The translations under genes were made by a program, and so were the position numbers. A stretch of DNA of 44,247 nt from positions 1-44,247 of the forward strand of contig JADMJV010000113.1 of assembly GCA_018780265.1 (NCBI GenBank), given 5' to 3'. A model generated the notes under the pieces. That model saw only the letters and a program-made list of their open reading frames with translations, did no database searches and was not told the DNA's origin. Source of the stretch: a bacterium. Its GTDB lineage: Bacteria > Vulcanimicrobiota > Xenobia > Xenobiales > JADMJV01. Below are positions 14,056 through 21,905 of the stretch, one piece after another; the first letter of the stretch is position 1, and the number at the start of each line of letters is the position of its first letter.

Positions 14056-16043
14056 AAATCAGGAGTCTGCGTGGGGCCACCTCCTGTTTGCGGTTCTTGA
14101 GCCGCTTTGCGCACCTGCCAGAACAGGTAGACACACAGTCCCGAAAAACAGAGGACGGCAAAGGCCTGGTTCTGGGCCAGCGCAAATCCGGGCACGGTCC
14201 AGTCCACTTTGGCGCGGGCCAGCACGGCCAACATCACCCCCACCAGAGCGTCCCCGGCGACCAGACCGGAGCAGACCAGCAGTCCGTGATCATAGAGACG
14301 CTTGTGACGGTCTTTGGCATAGACCTGGTGAAAGTAGTAGTGAATCAGACCGCCAAACATGAGCGTGGTGGTCAATTCCAGGGGCAGGTAGAGGCCCACC
14401 GCAAAGGGCAAACTGCCGATTCCCATCATCTCCACGCAGGCGGCCACACACATCCCGATCATCACGGGAACCCAGGGCAGTTCTCCCCCAATTACGCCCT
14501 GTGTGACCAGGAACAAGAGATTGGCCTGGGGAGCCTTGTAGGTGTGATCGACCACCTGCGGGGCCATCATCTGCACCAAAAGACAGACCGAGGCGGAAGA
14601 GATCAATACGCTGATCACCTGGGTAATCTGAACCCACATGGGGGTGGCGCCCAGCAGAAAACCGATTTTCAGGTCCTGAGAGATGTCGCCGCCCATCGAA
14701 ATGGCGATGCACACCATGGAGGCGATCACCAGAGCCGCTCCCATGCCCAAGGCGGCCGTGTAGCCGGCATTCTTAATCACCAGACAGGTCACCAACAGCG
14801 CCCCGATGGTCATACCCGAGAGCGGCATGGAGGTGGTGCCCACGATGCCCACGATGCGGGAGGAGACGGTCACAAAAAAGAAGGCAAAGGCCACCGCCAG
14901 AAAGGCGCCCAAAAAGCCCACCTGATTGACGCCCCGATTGAGGCCGATCATCAAGAAAATCATCAACCAGGCGCCCAGTACCAGCGTCAGGGGAATATCT
15001 TTGGAAGTGCGGCCCGTTTCGCCAGCGGCAGCCCCCCCTGTCCGCGACCCCTTGAGTTCGCGAAACACGGCCGCAATCGAGTCGATAATGGTGGGCATAG
15101 CTTTGAACAGACTGACCAGGCCACCAAAAGCTACCGCGCCAGCACCGATGTAGCGAAGATAGAAGGACCACACATCGTAGGGCGCCATGGCCGAGATCAG
15201 CCCATCTGCTGGGGCCACCACGGTTGTCAGGCCCTGACCAAAAAAACTGATCAAGGGAATGATGACGAACCAGCCCAGAGCCGCCCCGGCCATCATGATG
15301 CCACAAGTCTCCAGGCCCAGAATAAAGCCCACCGCCATCAGGGAGGGGAGCAGGTCAAAACTCAACTCGGTCTTCAACTTGAGCACCGGCCAGGTGACGA
15401 TGTCCTTAAACAGCCCCAGTGCATTCATGGCGATGCGGTACAGGCCGGCCACGGCGATGGCGGCAAAGACGGTGCCGGCCGACTGGCCGCCCTTGTCGCC
15501 AGCCATGAGAACCTCGGCACAGGCCGTCCCCTCGGGATAGCGCAGGCGACCGTGTTCTTTGACGATCAGGTAGCGACGCATGGGGATCATAAAGAAGATA
15601 CCCATCAGGCCGCCCATGCAGGTGATAAAATACACCTGCGGCAGCGACAACTCGAAGGGCGGCGGTTGGCCTTTTTTGGCCAGCGCGTCTTGCAGAAGGT
15701 AGAGAGCCGGAATGGTAAAGGTAGCCCCGGCCGCCAACGACTCCCCCACCGAGGCCATGTTTTGCACCAGATTATTTTCGAGCACCGTGCCGCGGCGCAA
15801 AATTCCCCGCAGAATCGACATGGAAATGACGGCGGCCGGAATCGAAGCGCCCACCGTCATTCCCAGCTTGAGAGCCAGGTAAGCGTCGGCTACCCCGAAA
15901 AAGACCGCCTGCAAAACCCCCAACACCAGCGCCACCCAGGTGAATTCGGCTACGTTGTCCTGTTCGGAGACATACGGTTGAAAGGGGGACTGTTCGGGAA
16001 CTCCTGTCAAGGCGGGTTTTTCTGCAAGTAACTGCGCAACCAT
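14037..16043 (-). CDS. OPT-family oligopeptide transporter
   Basis: About 668 residues from the ATG at 16043; the longer upstream ORF is the amidase gene in another frame. It shows many membrane helices. QDNVAEFTWVALVLGVLQAVFFGVADAYLALKLGMTVGASIPAAV is the OPT N-terminus; GESLAAGATFTIPAL and the later RRYLIVKEHGRLRYPEGTACAEVL are also family hallmarks. OPT proteins import oligopeptides or metal chelates with protons. The start lies 37 bases inside the upstream amidase gene, so the two are coupled. That fits uptake of peptides released from cell wall, though the substrate is inferred from the neighbour only. Confidence 0.92.
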   Translation of the reverse strand: MVAQLLAEKPALTGVPEQSPFQPYVSEQDNVAEFTWVALVLGVLQAVFFGVADAYLALKLGMTVGASIPAAVISMSILRGILRRGTVLENNLVQNMASVGESLAAGATFTIPALYLLQDALAKKGQPPPFELSLPQVYFITCMGGLMGIFFMIPMRRYLIVKEHGRLRYPEGTACAEVLMAGDKGGQSAGTVFAAIAVAGLYRIAMNALGLFKDIVTWPVLKLKTELSFDLLPSLMAVGFILGLETCGIMMAGAALGWFVIIPLISFFGQGLTTVVAPADGLISAMAPYDVWSFYLRYIGAGAVAFGGLVSLFKAMPTIIDSIAAVFRELKGSRTGGAAAGETGRTSKDIPLTLVLGAWLMIFLMIGLNRGVNQVGFLGAFLAVAFAFFFVTVSSRIVGIVGTTSMPLSGMTIGALLVTCLVIKNAGYTAALGMGAALVIASMVCIAISMGGDISQDLKIGFLLGATPMWVQITQVISVLISSASVCLLVQMMAPQVVDHTYKAPQANLLFLVTQGVIGGELPWVPVMIGMCVAACVEMMGIGSLPFAVGLYLPLELTTTLMFGGLIHYYFHQVYAKDRHKRLYDHGLLVCSGLVAGDALVGVMLAVLARAKVDWTVPGFALAQNQAFAVLCFSGLCVYLFWQVRKAAQEPQTGGGPTQTPDLGPVAK

Positions 16044-16783
16044 CCCATATAGGTGGGACCCGGGTCGTAGCGGGCATACTTCTCGGGATATCGGTCGGGT
16101 ACCTCGGTGTCGTTGTAGTCGAGATAGTCCGGGACGACCGTCTTGCCCTGGCTGACTTCGTAGTGAGCGATGATGCCCTGGGCGGGAATGTTGTAGCGCT
16201 TCATCAGGTCGCGCACCACACAAAAGGACGACCACACCTGCCGGGTCCGCGACAGCAAATCGCCCTCATCGCTGGCCACCATCTCGATGGAAATGGCCTT
16301 GTGGTTGACGCCGTAGGCGCCCGTGCAGCGTCGATCAAAAGGCAGCAGTTGATAGACGGTGCCCGCCTGATCGATCATCAAATGCACACTGACGTGACCA
16401 AACACACTCCCTTTATTGCCATTGGACATGTAGCAGCCCCGATTGAAGCTGTTCCATACCGCTTCGGCCGAGTCGGTCACGGTGTAATGCATGCAGATCA
16501 AACTGGGCTGCAATTGAATTCTGGGATCATGGTAGTGGCGATCGAAGTAAGCCCGATACTCGTCAGCCCAGTCTTGAAAGGGAAGCATCCACGCCACATA
16601 CTTGGGCGTTTGATACGGCTTGCTGTCAAACAGTGCCGGATAGCTGGGCGGAAATCGCGAAGCCCGAATGGCCTTGGGCAGGTAACGAGACTTCAGCGAA
16701 TGGATGTCGGTATTGGTATAGACTGGCTGGGCCGCCACTGCACCCACCATCAAACCAGCCCACAGCCAACGCGCGGCTCTCAT
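16007..16783 (-). CDS. secreted N-acetylmuramoyl-L-alanine amidase (Amidase_2)
   Basis: 258 residues with a signal peptide at about 1-18 (WLWAGLMVGAVAAQP). The Amidase_2 zinc site is visible: His99 in ICMHYTVTDS, His207 in IIAHYEVSQGK and a likely Asp219 in VVPDYLD. The core includes GSVFGHVSVHLMIDQAGTVYQLLPFDRR and GVNHKAISIEMV. It would cut the bond between N-acetylmuramic acid and the stem peptide in the periplasm or outside. The 37-nt overlap with the OPT transporter suggests a shared role in wall-peptide recovery. An AT palindrome sits four bases before the ATG. Confidence 0.92.
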   Translation of the reverse strand: MRAARWLWAGLMVGAVAAQPVYTNTDIHSLKSRYLPKAIRASRFPPSYPALFDSKPYQTPKYVAWMLPFQDWADEYRAYFDRHYHDPRIQLQPSLICMHYTVTDSAEAVWNSFNRGCYMSNGNKGSVFGHVSVHLMIDQAGTVYQLLPFDRRCTGAYGVNHKAISIEMVASDEGDLLSRTRQVWSSFCVVRDLMKRYNIPAQGIIAHYEVSQGKTVVPDYLDYNDTEVPDRYPEKYARYDPGPTYMGWLRSYLQKNPP

Positions 16784-16786
16784 GAT

Positions 16787-16797
16787 GAATTAAATTC
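16787..16797. promoter_or_regulatory. GAATT-A-AATTC palindrome before the amidase gene
   Basis: An 11-base AT palindrome just upstream of the amidase start. The same half-sites, with the other central base, occur at 40871-40881 before the phosphodiester glycosidase gene. It stands out against the GC-rich background and may be a shared operator. Confidence 0.35.
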
Positions 16798-16823
16798 CAC
16801 ACCGTCCTCCAATATCCTACCTG

Positions 16824-16852
16824 TTGCGTTGATCAGGGTGAGCGGCTAGACT
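16824..16852 (+). promoter_or_regulatory. predicted leaderless promoter of second Uma2 gene
   Basis: TTGCGT (16824-16829) and TAGACT (16847-16852), 17 bp apart. Seven bases separate TAGACT from the ATG at 16860, so the mRNA probably starts at the start codon, as for the first Uma2 gene. Confidence 0.45.
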
Positions 16853-16859
16853 GAGCGCC

Positions 16860-17417
16860 ATGGAGTCGCCAGAGCAATACAAAGCGGTCTCGATAGGCGA
16901 CTATTTGGCCGCGGAACTTGAGTCGGAGATCAAGCACGAATACCTGGGCGGTGTGCTTTACGCGATGTCTGGTGCGCGCAATCGCCACAACCGAATTGTA
17001 ATGAATATTTACGGTCTGCTCTGGTCCCGTTTGCGGGGCCGGGCCTGCCAACCTTACAACAGTGACACCAAAATTCGCATCCGTTTGCCCAATCATGTGC
17101 GATTCTATTATCCGGACGCCTCGGTCATCTGTCGCTCCAACCCATTGGACGACAGCTTCCAGGACGAACCGGTCGTGATTGTAGAGGTTTTGTCCAAGCG
17201 CACGCGGCGCCTGGACGAGGGAGAAAAGAAAGACGCCTACCTTACCATTTCATCCCTTATGGTCTACCTGTTGGTCGAACAGGACTCGCAGGCCGTGCAG
17301 GCATTCCGCCGCACGGACCAGGGGTTCGCGCGCGAACTGTATGCGGACGGGGTCATCGGGTTGCCAGAGATCGATTGCGAACTGCCCCTGGCGGACCTCT
17401 ACCACGGAATCGAGTAA
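16860..17417 (+). CDS. Uma2-family restriction-endonuclease-like protein (DUF820)
   Basis: 185 residues of the second Uma2 subgroup. KHEYLGGVLYAMSGARNRHNRIV at residues about 26-47 gives the Glu and the helix. RFYYPDASVIC carries the core Asp, VVIVEVLSKRTRRLDEGEKK the ExK part, and a VYLLVEQDSQAVQAFRR strand follows. The nuclease-fold residues look intact. It differs in subtype from the copy at 2841-3428 (MSxxNxxH motif rather than MSPQNRRH). The biological role of the family is unknown. It lies alone on the plus strand, ten bases before glycerate kinase, and may be co-transcribed with it. Confidence 0.9.
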   Translation: MESPEQYKAVSIGDYLAAELESEIKHEYLGGVLYAMSGARNRHNRIVMNIYGLLWSRLRGRACQPYNSDTKIRIRLPNHVRFYYPDASVICRSNPLDDSFQDEPVVIVEVLSKRTRRLDEGEKKDAYLTISSLMVYLLVEQDSQAVQAFRRTDQGFARELYADGVIGLPEIDCELPLADLYHGIE

Positions 17418-17426
17418 TCCACGCCC

Positions 17427-18530
17427 GTGACAAGGGGATTGGAGTCGGTGACTTTAGTGGCGATTTTTCAAGAAGCCGTGGAAGCCAGCCATCCAGCTCG
17501 GGTCTTGCCTCAGGCACTGCAAAACATTGAGGGCGACAATCTTCACCTGGTGGCACTGGGCAAAGCCGGAGAGAGTATGGCGCTGTCGGCTCTACAGGCT
17601 CTGCAGGGTCGGATTCGAGGGGGCGTGGTGGTGGGAAAACACCCTGCTCAACTCCCCCCGCCTTTCGAGTATTTGCGGGGGGGCCACCCGATCCCGGATG
17701 CCCGCTCCGAAGCTGCCGGACGGCGACTGCAGAGCTACCTCCGAGACCTGCCAGAGGGAGCCACCGTTATCGTGCTGCTCAGTGGAGGGGCCTCCAGTCT
17801 GGCCGAAATCCCTAAAGAGGGCGTGTCGTTGGCCGAGATCATCGACCTCAATCGCCACCTGATGAGTAGCGGACTGCCCATCGAAGAGATGAATCGGCAG
17901 CGCGGACAACTCTCCGATCTCAAGTGGGGAGGCCTGAATCGCTGGTTGCCGCCGGGCACTACTACCCTGGTCATCTCCGACGTCATCGATTCGCCCCCCG
18001 AGTTTGTCGGCTCCGGGCCTACTGCCGGAGGGGGTCCCCTGGAGGTAGTGGCCGACTGTCAAACACTGCTCCAGGCAGCCCTGCAGGCCGCCCGCCGGCG
18101 AGGATTGCCTGCCCGGGTCTATTCTGGGGCACTGCGGGGCGAAGCCCGCCAGGTAGCCAAAGATCTGGCCAACCTGGAGCAACCCGGGCTGTGGTTGGCC
18201 GTGGGAGAAACCAGCGTGACCGTGTCGGGAAGCGGGCGCGGGGGGCGCTGTCAGGAACTGGCGCTGGCTTTCGCTCTTGAGGCTCAGCTAAAAAGTCCCC
18301 GGTTGCTGCTGGCCGCCGCCAGCGACGGCGAGGACGGAGAAGGCATCGAGGTTGCAGGGGCCTGGTCGGATGCCACCACGGTGGCTCGAGCCCGGGCCTT
18401 GGGACTGGATGCTGCAGCCTACCTGCAAGACAATGACAGTCACGCATTTTTTGCCAAAATCGGACAGCATGTGCAGGTTGGCCCCACCGGGACCAACGTC
18501 AACGACCTGATGATACTTTACCGTCAGTAG
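17427..18530 (+). CDS. glycerate 2-kinase (DUF4147/MOFRL)
   Basis: 367 residues. It has the N-terminal glycerate kinase domain (LVALGKAGESM, GGHPIPDARSEAAG, VIVLLSGGASSLAEIP, MNRQRGQLSDLKWGGL, VISDVIDSPPEFVGSGPT). The C-terminal MOFRL domain follows: GRGGRCQELALAFAL, ASDGEDGEGIEVAGAWSD and GPTGTNVNDLMI. The family phosphorylates D-glycerate at O2, in glycine/serine or glyoxylate metabolism; older annotations call it hydroxypyruvate reductase TtuD. GTG start at 17427; a second GTG seven codons later is also possible. The stop overlaps the opposing E1 beta stop by 7 nt. Confidence 0.9.
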   Translation: MTRGLESVTLVAIFQEAVEASHPARVLPQALQNIEGDNLHLVALGKAGESMALSALQALQGRIRGGVVVGKHPAQLPPPFEYLRGGHPIPDARSEAAGRRLQSYLRDLPEGATVIVLLSGGASSLAEIPKEGVSLAEIIDLNRHLMSSGLPIEEMNRQRGQLSDLKWGGLNRWLPPGTTTLVISDVIDSPPEFVGSGPTAGGGPLEVVADCQTLLQAALQAARRRGLPARVYSGALRGEARQVAKDLANLEQPGLWLAVGETSVTVSGSGRGGRCQELALAFALEAQLKSPRLLLAAASDGEDGEGIEVAGAWSDATTVARARALGLDAAAYLQDNDSHAFFAKIGQHVQVGPTGTNVNDLMILYRQ

Positions 18531-19477
18531 TCGAGCAAGCGCCGACAGGCCTGCATCAACTGCTCGGCCCCCGGCAGATAGGCCTTCTCCAGATTAGGAC
18601 TGAAGGGAATGGGAGAATCTGGAGCAGCCACGCGCAAAATGGGCCCATCCAGGTATTCAAAGAGCTGCTCGCCGATGCGCGCCGACAACTCGGCCCCAAA
18701 ACCCAGGGTCTTCTGCGCTTCGTGGTAGAGGATGACTTTGTTGGTGCGCTTGACCGAAGCAAACAAAGTGGCTTCATCGAGGGGCTGCAAGCAGCGCAAG
18801 TCGATGACCTCGACACTGTCCCCCAACTGAGCGGCCACCTCCACAGCCGTGTGCACGGTCGCTCCATAGGTGACCACGGTCAATCGCTGCCCGGGTCGGC
18901 AAATCCGAGCCTGCCCCAAAGCAATGGGGCCTGCCGGCAACTCTCCCTTGATGCGACGATAAAGATACTTGTGCTCCAAAAACAGCACCGGATCGGGGTC
19001 CTGAATGGCGCTGCGCAGCAGTCCATAGGCGTCCTCGGCCGTGCTGGGATAGACCACCTTGATACCGGGCACGCACATGTAGGTGGATTCCGGGCTCTGC
19101 GAGTGAAAACAACTGCCGCTGACGCCGGCCCCACAGGGGCCGCGCACCACCAGGGAGGCGCCCTGGCCCCAGCGATAACGCATTTTACCCGCAAAGTTGA
19201 CCAACTGATTGTAGCCACAGGCCAGAAAGTCGATAAACTGCATCTCCACCACTGGCTTCAAGCCTACCATCGAGGCGCCGATGGCAGCCCCGATCATGGC
19301 CGACTCACTGATGGGAGTGTCGGCCACGCGCGACTCTCCAAACTCGTCGAGCAGTCCTTGAGTCACCTTAAAGGCGCCCCCAAAATCGCCGATATCCTGG
19401 CCCATCAAAACGACCGAGGGATCGGCCCGCATTTCGTCGCGCAGGGCAGCGCGAATGGCCTCCAGCATGGTCATCAT
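18524..19477 (-). CDS. 2-oxoacid dehydrogenase E1 component, beta subunit
   Basis: 317 residues from the ATG at 19477, whose bases overlap the E1 alpha stop (ATGA). The start MTMLEAIRAALRDEMRADPSVVLMGQDIGDFGGAFKVTQGL is typical of E1 beta. The transketolase pyrimidine and C-terminal domains follow (DTPISESAMIGAAIGAS; GVSGSCFHSQSPES; VIDLRCLQPLD; YHEAQKTLGFGAELSA). With E1 alpha it forms a TPP-dependent alpha2-beta2 decarboxylase for pyruvate, branched-chain oxoacids or acetoin. The substrate cannot be told. Most downstream gene of the five-gene operon. Confidence 0.94.
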   Translation of the reverse strand: MMTMLEAIRAALRDEMRADPSVVLMGQDIGDFGGAFKVTQGLLDEFGESRVADTPISESAMIGAAIGASMVGLKPVVEMQFIDFLACGYNQLVNFAGKMRYRWGQGASLVVRGPCGAGVSGSCFHSQSPESTYMCVPGIKVVYPSTAEDAYGLLRSAIQDPDPVLFLEHKYLYRRIKGELPAGPIALGQARICRPGQRLTVVTYGATVHTAVEVAAQLGDSVEVIDLRCLQPLDEATLFASVKRTNKVILYHEAQKTLGFGAELSARIGEQLFEYLDGPILRVAAPDSPIPFSPNLEKAYLPGAEQLMQACRRLLDY

Positions 19478-20433
19478 GGTGCGAAAACCCCTCCCACTGC
19501 CTGACTCCCTTCGGGATAGGGGCTCTGCTCGGCGAAATCCGCATCTTGCTGAATCAGAGTCACCACCCGGGCGTCCTGCTCGTCCAGTTGGGCCTGGGAA
19601 ATCCCGAACTCTTCCAGCAATCGGCTGCGAAAGCGATCGATCGGGTCCCTGCTTCTCCATTCTTCCAGCAATTGGGGCGGGACATAGCGGGCATCGTCAT
19701 GCTCGGCGTGGCCCCGCATTCGCATGGTCTTACACTCGAGAAAATACGGCCCTTGACCCGAGCGCGCGTGTTCCAGAGCCCTCTGAGTGGCCGCATAAAC
19801 GGCCAAGAGGTCGTTGCCATCCACTATCTCGGCGGGAATGGCGTAGGCCCGGGCCCGCTCGGCCAGGTCCGTGATGGCCATCTGCTTGCCCGTGGGGGTG
19901 CTGTAGGCATACTGGTTGTGCTCGGCCACCAAAACAAAAGGAGCCTTCCACACCGAGGCCAGATTGAGCCCTTCGTGAAAGTCCCCGGTGCTGGTACCGC
20001 CGTCACCAATATAGGTCAGGGCCACCCGGTCGTGGCCCTGCAGACGGCTGCCCCAGCCCACCCCCACCATCACCGGAATCATGGCTCCCAGCATGGAGAT
20101 GGGCGCCACCACGCCGCGGCTACAGTCGCCGAAATGGGTGTTGCAGTCTCGACCGGCCGTGGGCGAGGTGGCCTTGGCCATGTACTGGGTAAACAGGTCG
20201 CGGGGGCGATAGCCTCGCACCAAAAAGGCCCCCACATTGCGAATCAGGGGGGCGATCCAGTCTTGAGGCTGCATGGCCAGAGCCGTGCCCACCGAAATCG
20301 CTTCCTGACCGAGACTGCGGTAGAGACCTCCCACCACTTTGTTCTGCATATAAAAGGTGAGCAGACGCTCTTCCAGGGCCCGATTGAGCTGCAGAAAATA
20401 GTAGGCGCGCAGCAGTTCCTGCGAAGTCTTCAT
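19474..20433 (-). CDS. 2-oxoacid dehydrogenase E1 component, alpha subunit
   Basis: 319 residues from the ATG at 20433, overlapping the lpd stop by 3 nt. The TPP-binding motif starts at IGDGGTSTGDFHEGLNLA and ends with EHNQYAYSTP, the Gly-Asp-Gly then Asn pattern of TPP enzymes. YRSLGQEAISVG, RDCNTHFGD and CKTMRMRGHAEHDDARYVP fit AcoA/PdhA-type alpha subunits. It decarboxylates the oxoacid and passes the acyl group to an E2 lipoyl domain. No E2 or lipoate ligase gene is present in the window. Confidence 0.94.
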   Translation of the reverse strand: MKTSQELLRAYYFLQLNRALEERLLTFYMQNKVVGGLYRSLGQEAISVGTALAMQPQDWIAPLIRNVGAFLVRGYRPRDLFTQYMAKATSPTAGRDCNTHFGDCSRGVVAPISMLGAMIPVMVGVGWGSRLQGHDRVALTYIGDGGTSTGDFHEGLNLASVWKAPFVLVAEHNQYAYSTPTGKQMAITDLAERARAYAIPAEIVDGNDLLAVYAATQRALEHARSGQGPYFLECKTMRMRGHAEHDDARYVPPQLLEEWRSRDPIDRFRSRLLEEFGISQAQLDEQDARVVTLIQQDADFAEQSPYPEGSQAVGGVFAP

Positions 20434-21851
20434 CGAGCCGCCGGCTTGCGCACGGGCGGCGGAATGTAGTGAATGGGATTGGAGAAGACGCCGTGAGCCG
20501 CCTCCATGACCCCTTCGGACAAAGTGGGATGGGCGTGAACCGTGCGAAATAGTTCCTCGACCGTGGCCTCGCAATTGAGGGCCACGCAGGCCTCGTGGAT
20601 CAGTTCGGTAGCCAGCGGACCCACCATGTGGACCCCCAGAAGCTCACCGTATTTTTCCTCGGCAACCACCTTCACCAGTCCCTCCGTTTCGCCCATCATC
20701 TGGGCCTTGCCCAAAGCCGCCCAGGGGAAACGGCCCACCCTGACCGCGTAGCCTTTCTCGATGGCTTGCTGCTCGGTCAGGCCCACGCTGGCCACTTCGG
20801 GATGACAGTAGGTGGCGCTGGGAATCTTGTGGTAGTCGAGCGGTCGGGTGGTGTGACCGGCGATGTGCTCCACGGCCACGATGCCTTCCGCCGAAGCCAC
20901 GTGAGCCAGCTGGGCAGACGGCACAATGTCGCCGATGGCGTAGATATTGCTGATGCTGGTGCGCATCAGGCCGTCCACCTGCAAGTAACGACCGGCCTTG
21001 CTCAAACCCAGTTCTTCGACCCCGATCCCCTCCAGCAGAGGCTTGCGCCCGGCCGCCGAGAGCAAGATTTCCGCCTCCAGCCAGCGTTCCCCAGCCGACC
21101 CGGAAACCTGCACACGCACACCGTGCTCTTGCACCTCTACCTTTTGCATGCGGGTGGAGGTGAGCACTTCAATTCCCTGGCGCTGATAGGACCTGGCAAT
21201 TTCCGCCGAGATTTCGGCATCCTCCATAGGTAGAGCCCGGTCCATCATCTCTAACACCACAACCTTGCTGCCCAGCCGGTTGTAGATGGAGGCAAACTCC
21301 ATGCCCACGGCGCCAGCGCCCAGGATGACGATGCTGGTAGGCACGGAATCCAGTTCCAAAATCTCGTCGCTGGTGAAAACCCGCCTGCTGTCCACCTGCA
21401 GGCCGGGCAGCAGCGAGGGCGCCGAGCCGGTGGCCAGCACCAGATGGCGGGCTTCCACCACTCGCTCGTCCACCTGCAGACGCGTGGGCGAGAGCAAACG
21501 CCCCCAACCGGTGGCCACTTCAACCCGGTTCTTTTTCATGAGACCGTCGAGGCCCATGGCCATGCGCCGAATCACCTCGTTCTTGCGCTTCAACAACTGG
21601 ACGATATCCAGCTGGGGTGGGGCCGACAGCTTGATTCCGTATTTTTCACAGTGGAGCACCTTGTGGTAGAAATCGGAATCGTGCAGCCAGGTCTTGGTGG
21701 GGATGCAACCGCGGTGCAGACAGGTGCCGCCCAGGGCCTTGTCTTTCTCTATCAACAAAGTCTTCAATCCCAGTTGGGCGGCACGGATGGCGGCCACATA
21801 GCCGCCCGGTCCTCCACCAACAATCGCCACGTCATACACTTCCGAACTCAA
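20430..21851 (-). CDS. lpd: dihydrolipoamide dehydrogenase (E3)
   Basis: About 473 residues. It has the FAD motif (VAIVGGGPGGYVAAIRAAQLG), the redox-active disulfide in GGTCLHRGCIPTK, the NAD motif (VILGAGAVGMEFASIYNRLG) and the C-terminal base region VHAHPTLSE. It reoxidises the lipoyl group of 2-oxoacid dehydrogenases with NAD. I place the start at TTG 21851, five bases after GGAGG; a GTG at 21863 overlaps that ribosome site. Its stop overlaps E1 alpha, so E3 and E1 are made together. It lies 42 bases downstream of the glycosidase gene in the same operon. Confidence 0.95.
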   Translation of the reverse strand: MSSEVYDVAIVGGGPGGYVAAIRAAQLGLKTLLIEKDKALGGTCLHRGCIPTKTWLHDSDFYHKVLHCEKYGIKLSAPPQLDIVQLLKRKNEVIRRMAMGLDGLMKKNRVEVATGWGRLLSPTRLQVDERVVEARHLVLATGSAPSLLPGLQVDSRRVFTSDEILELDSVPTSIVILGAGAVGMEFASIYNRLGSKVVVLEMMDRALPMEDAEISAEIARSYQRQGIEVLTSTRMQKVEVQEHGVRVQVSGSAGERWLEAEILLSAAGRKPLLEGIGVEELGLSKAGRYLQVDGLMRTSISNIYAIGDIVPSAQLAHVASAEGIVAVEHIAGHTTRPLDYHKIPSATYCHPEVASVGLTEQQAIEKGYAVRVGRFPWAALGKAQMMGETEGLVKVVAEEKYGELLGVHMVGPLATELIHEACVALNCEATVEELFRTVHAHPTLSEGVMEAAHGVFSNPIHYIPPPVRKPAAR

Positions 21852-21905
21852 AGGCACCTCCACAGGCCGCCTGCTTTGCCTCCTGAGCAGGCGATCCTTC
21901 CCGCT

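Noticed and set aside
14088..16031. 647-codon plus-strand open frame opposite the OPT gene
   Set aside because: It is His/Gln/Gly-rich low-complexity sequence, antisense to a clear membrane transporter.
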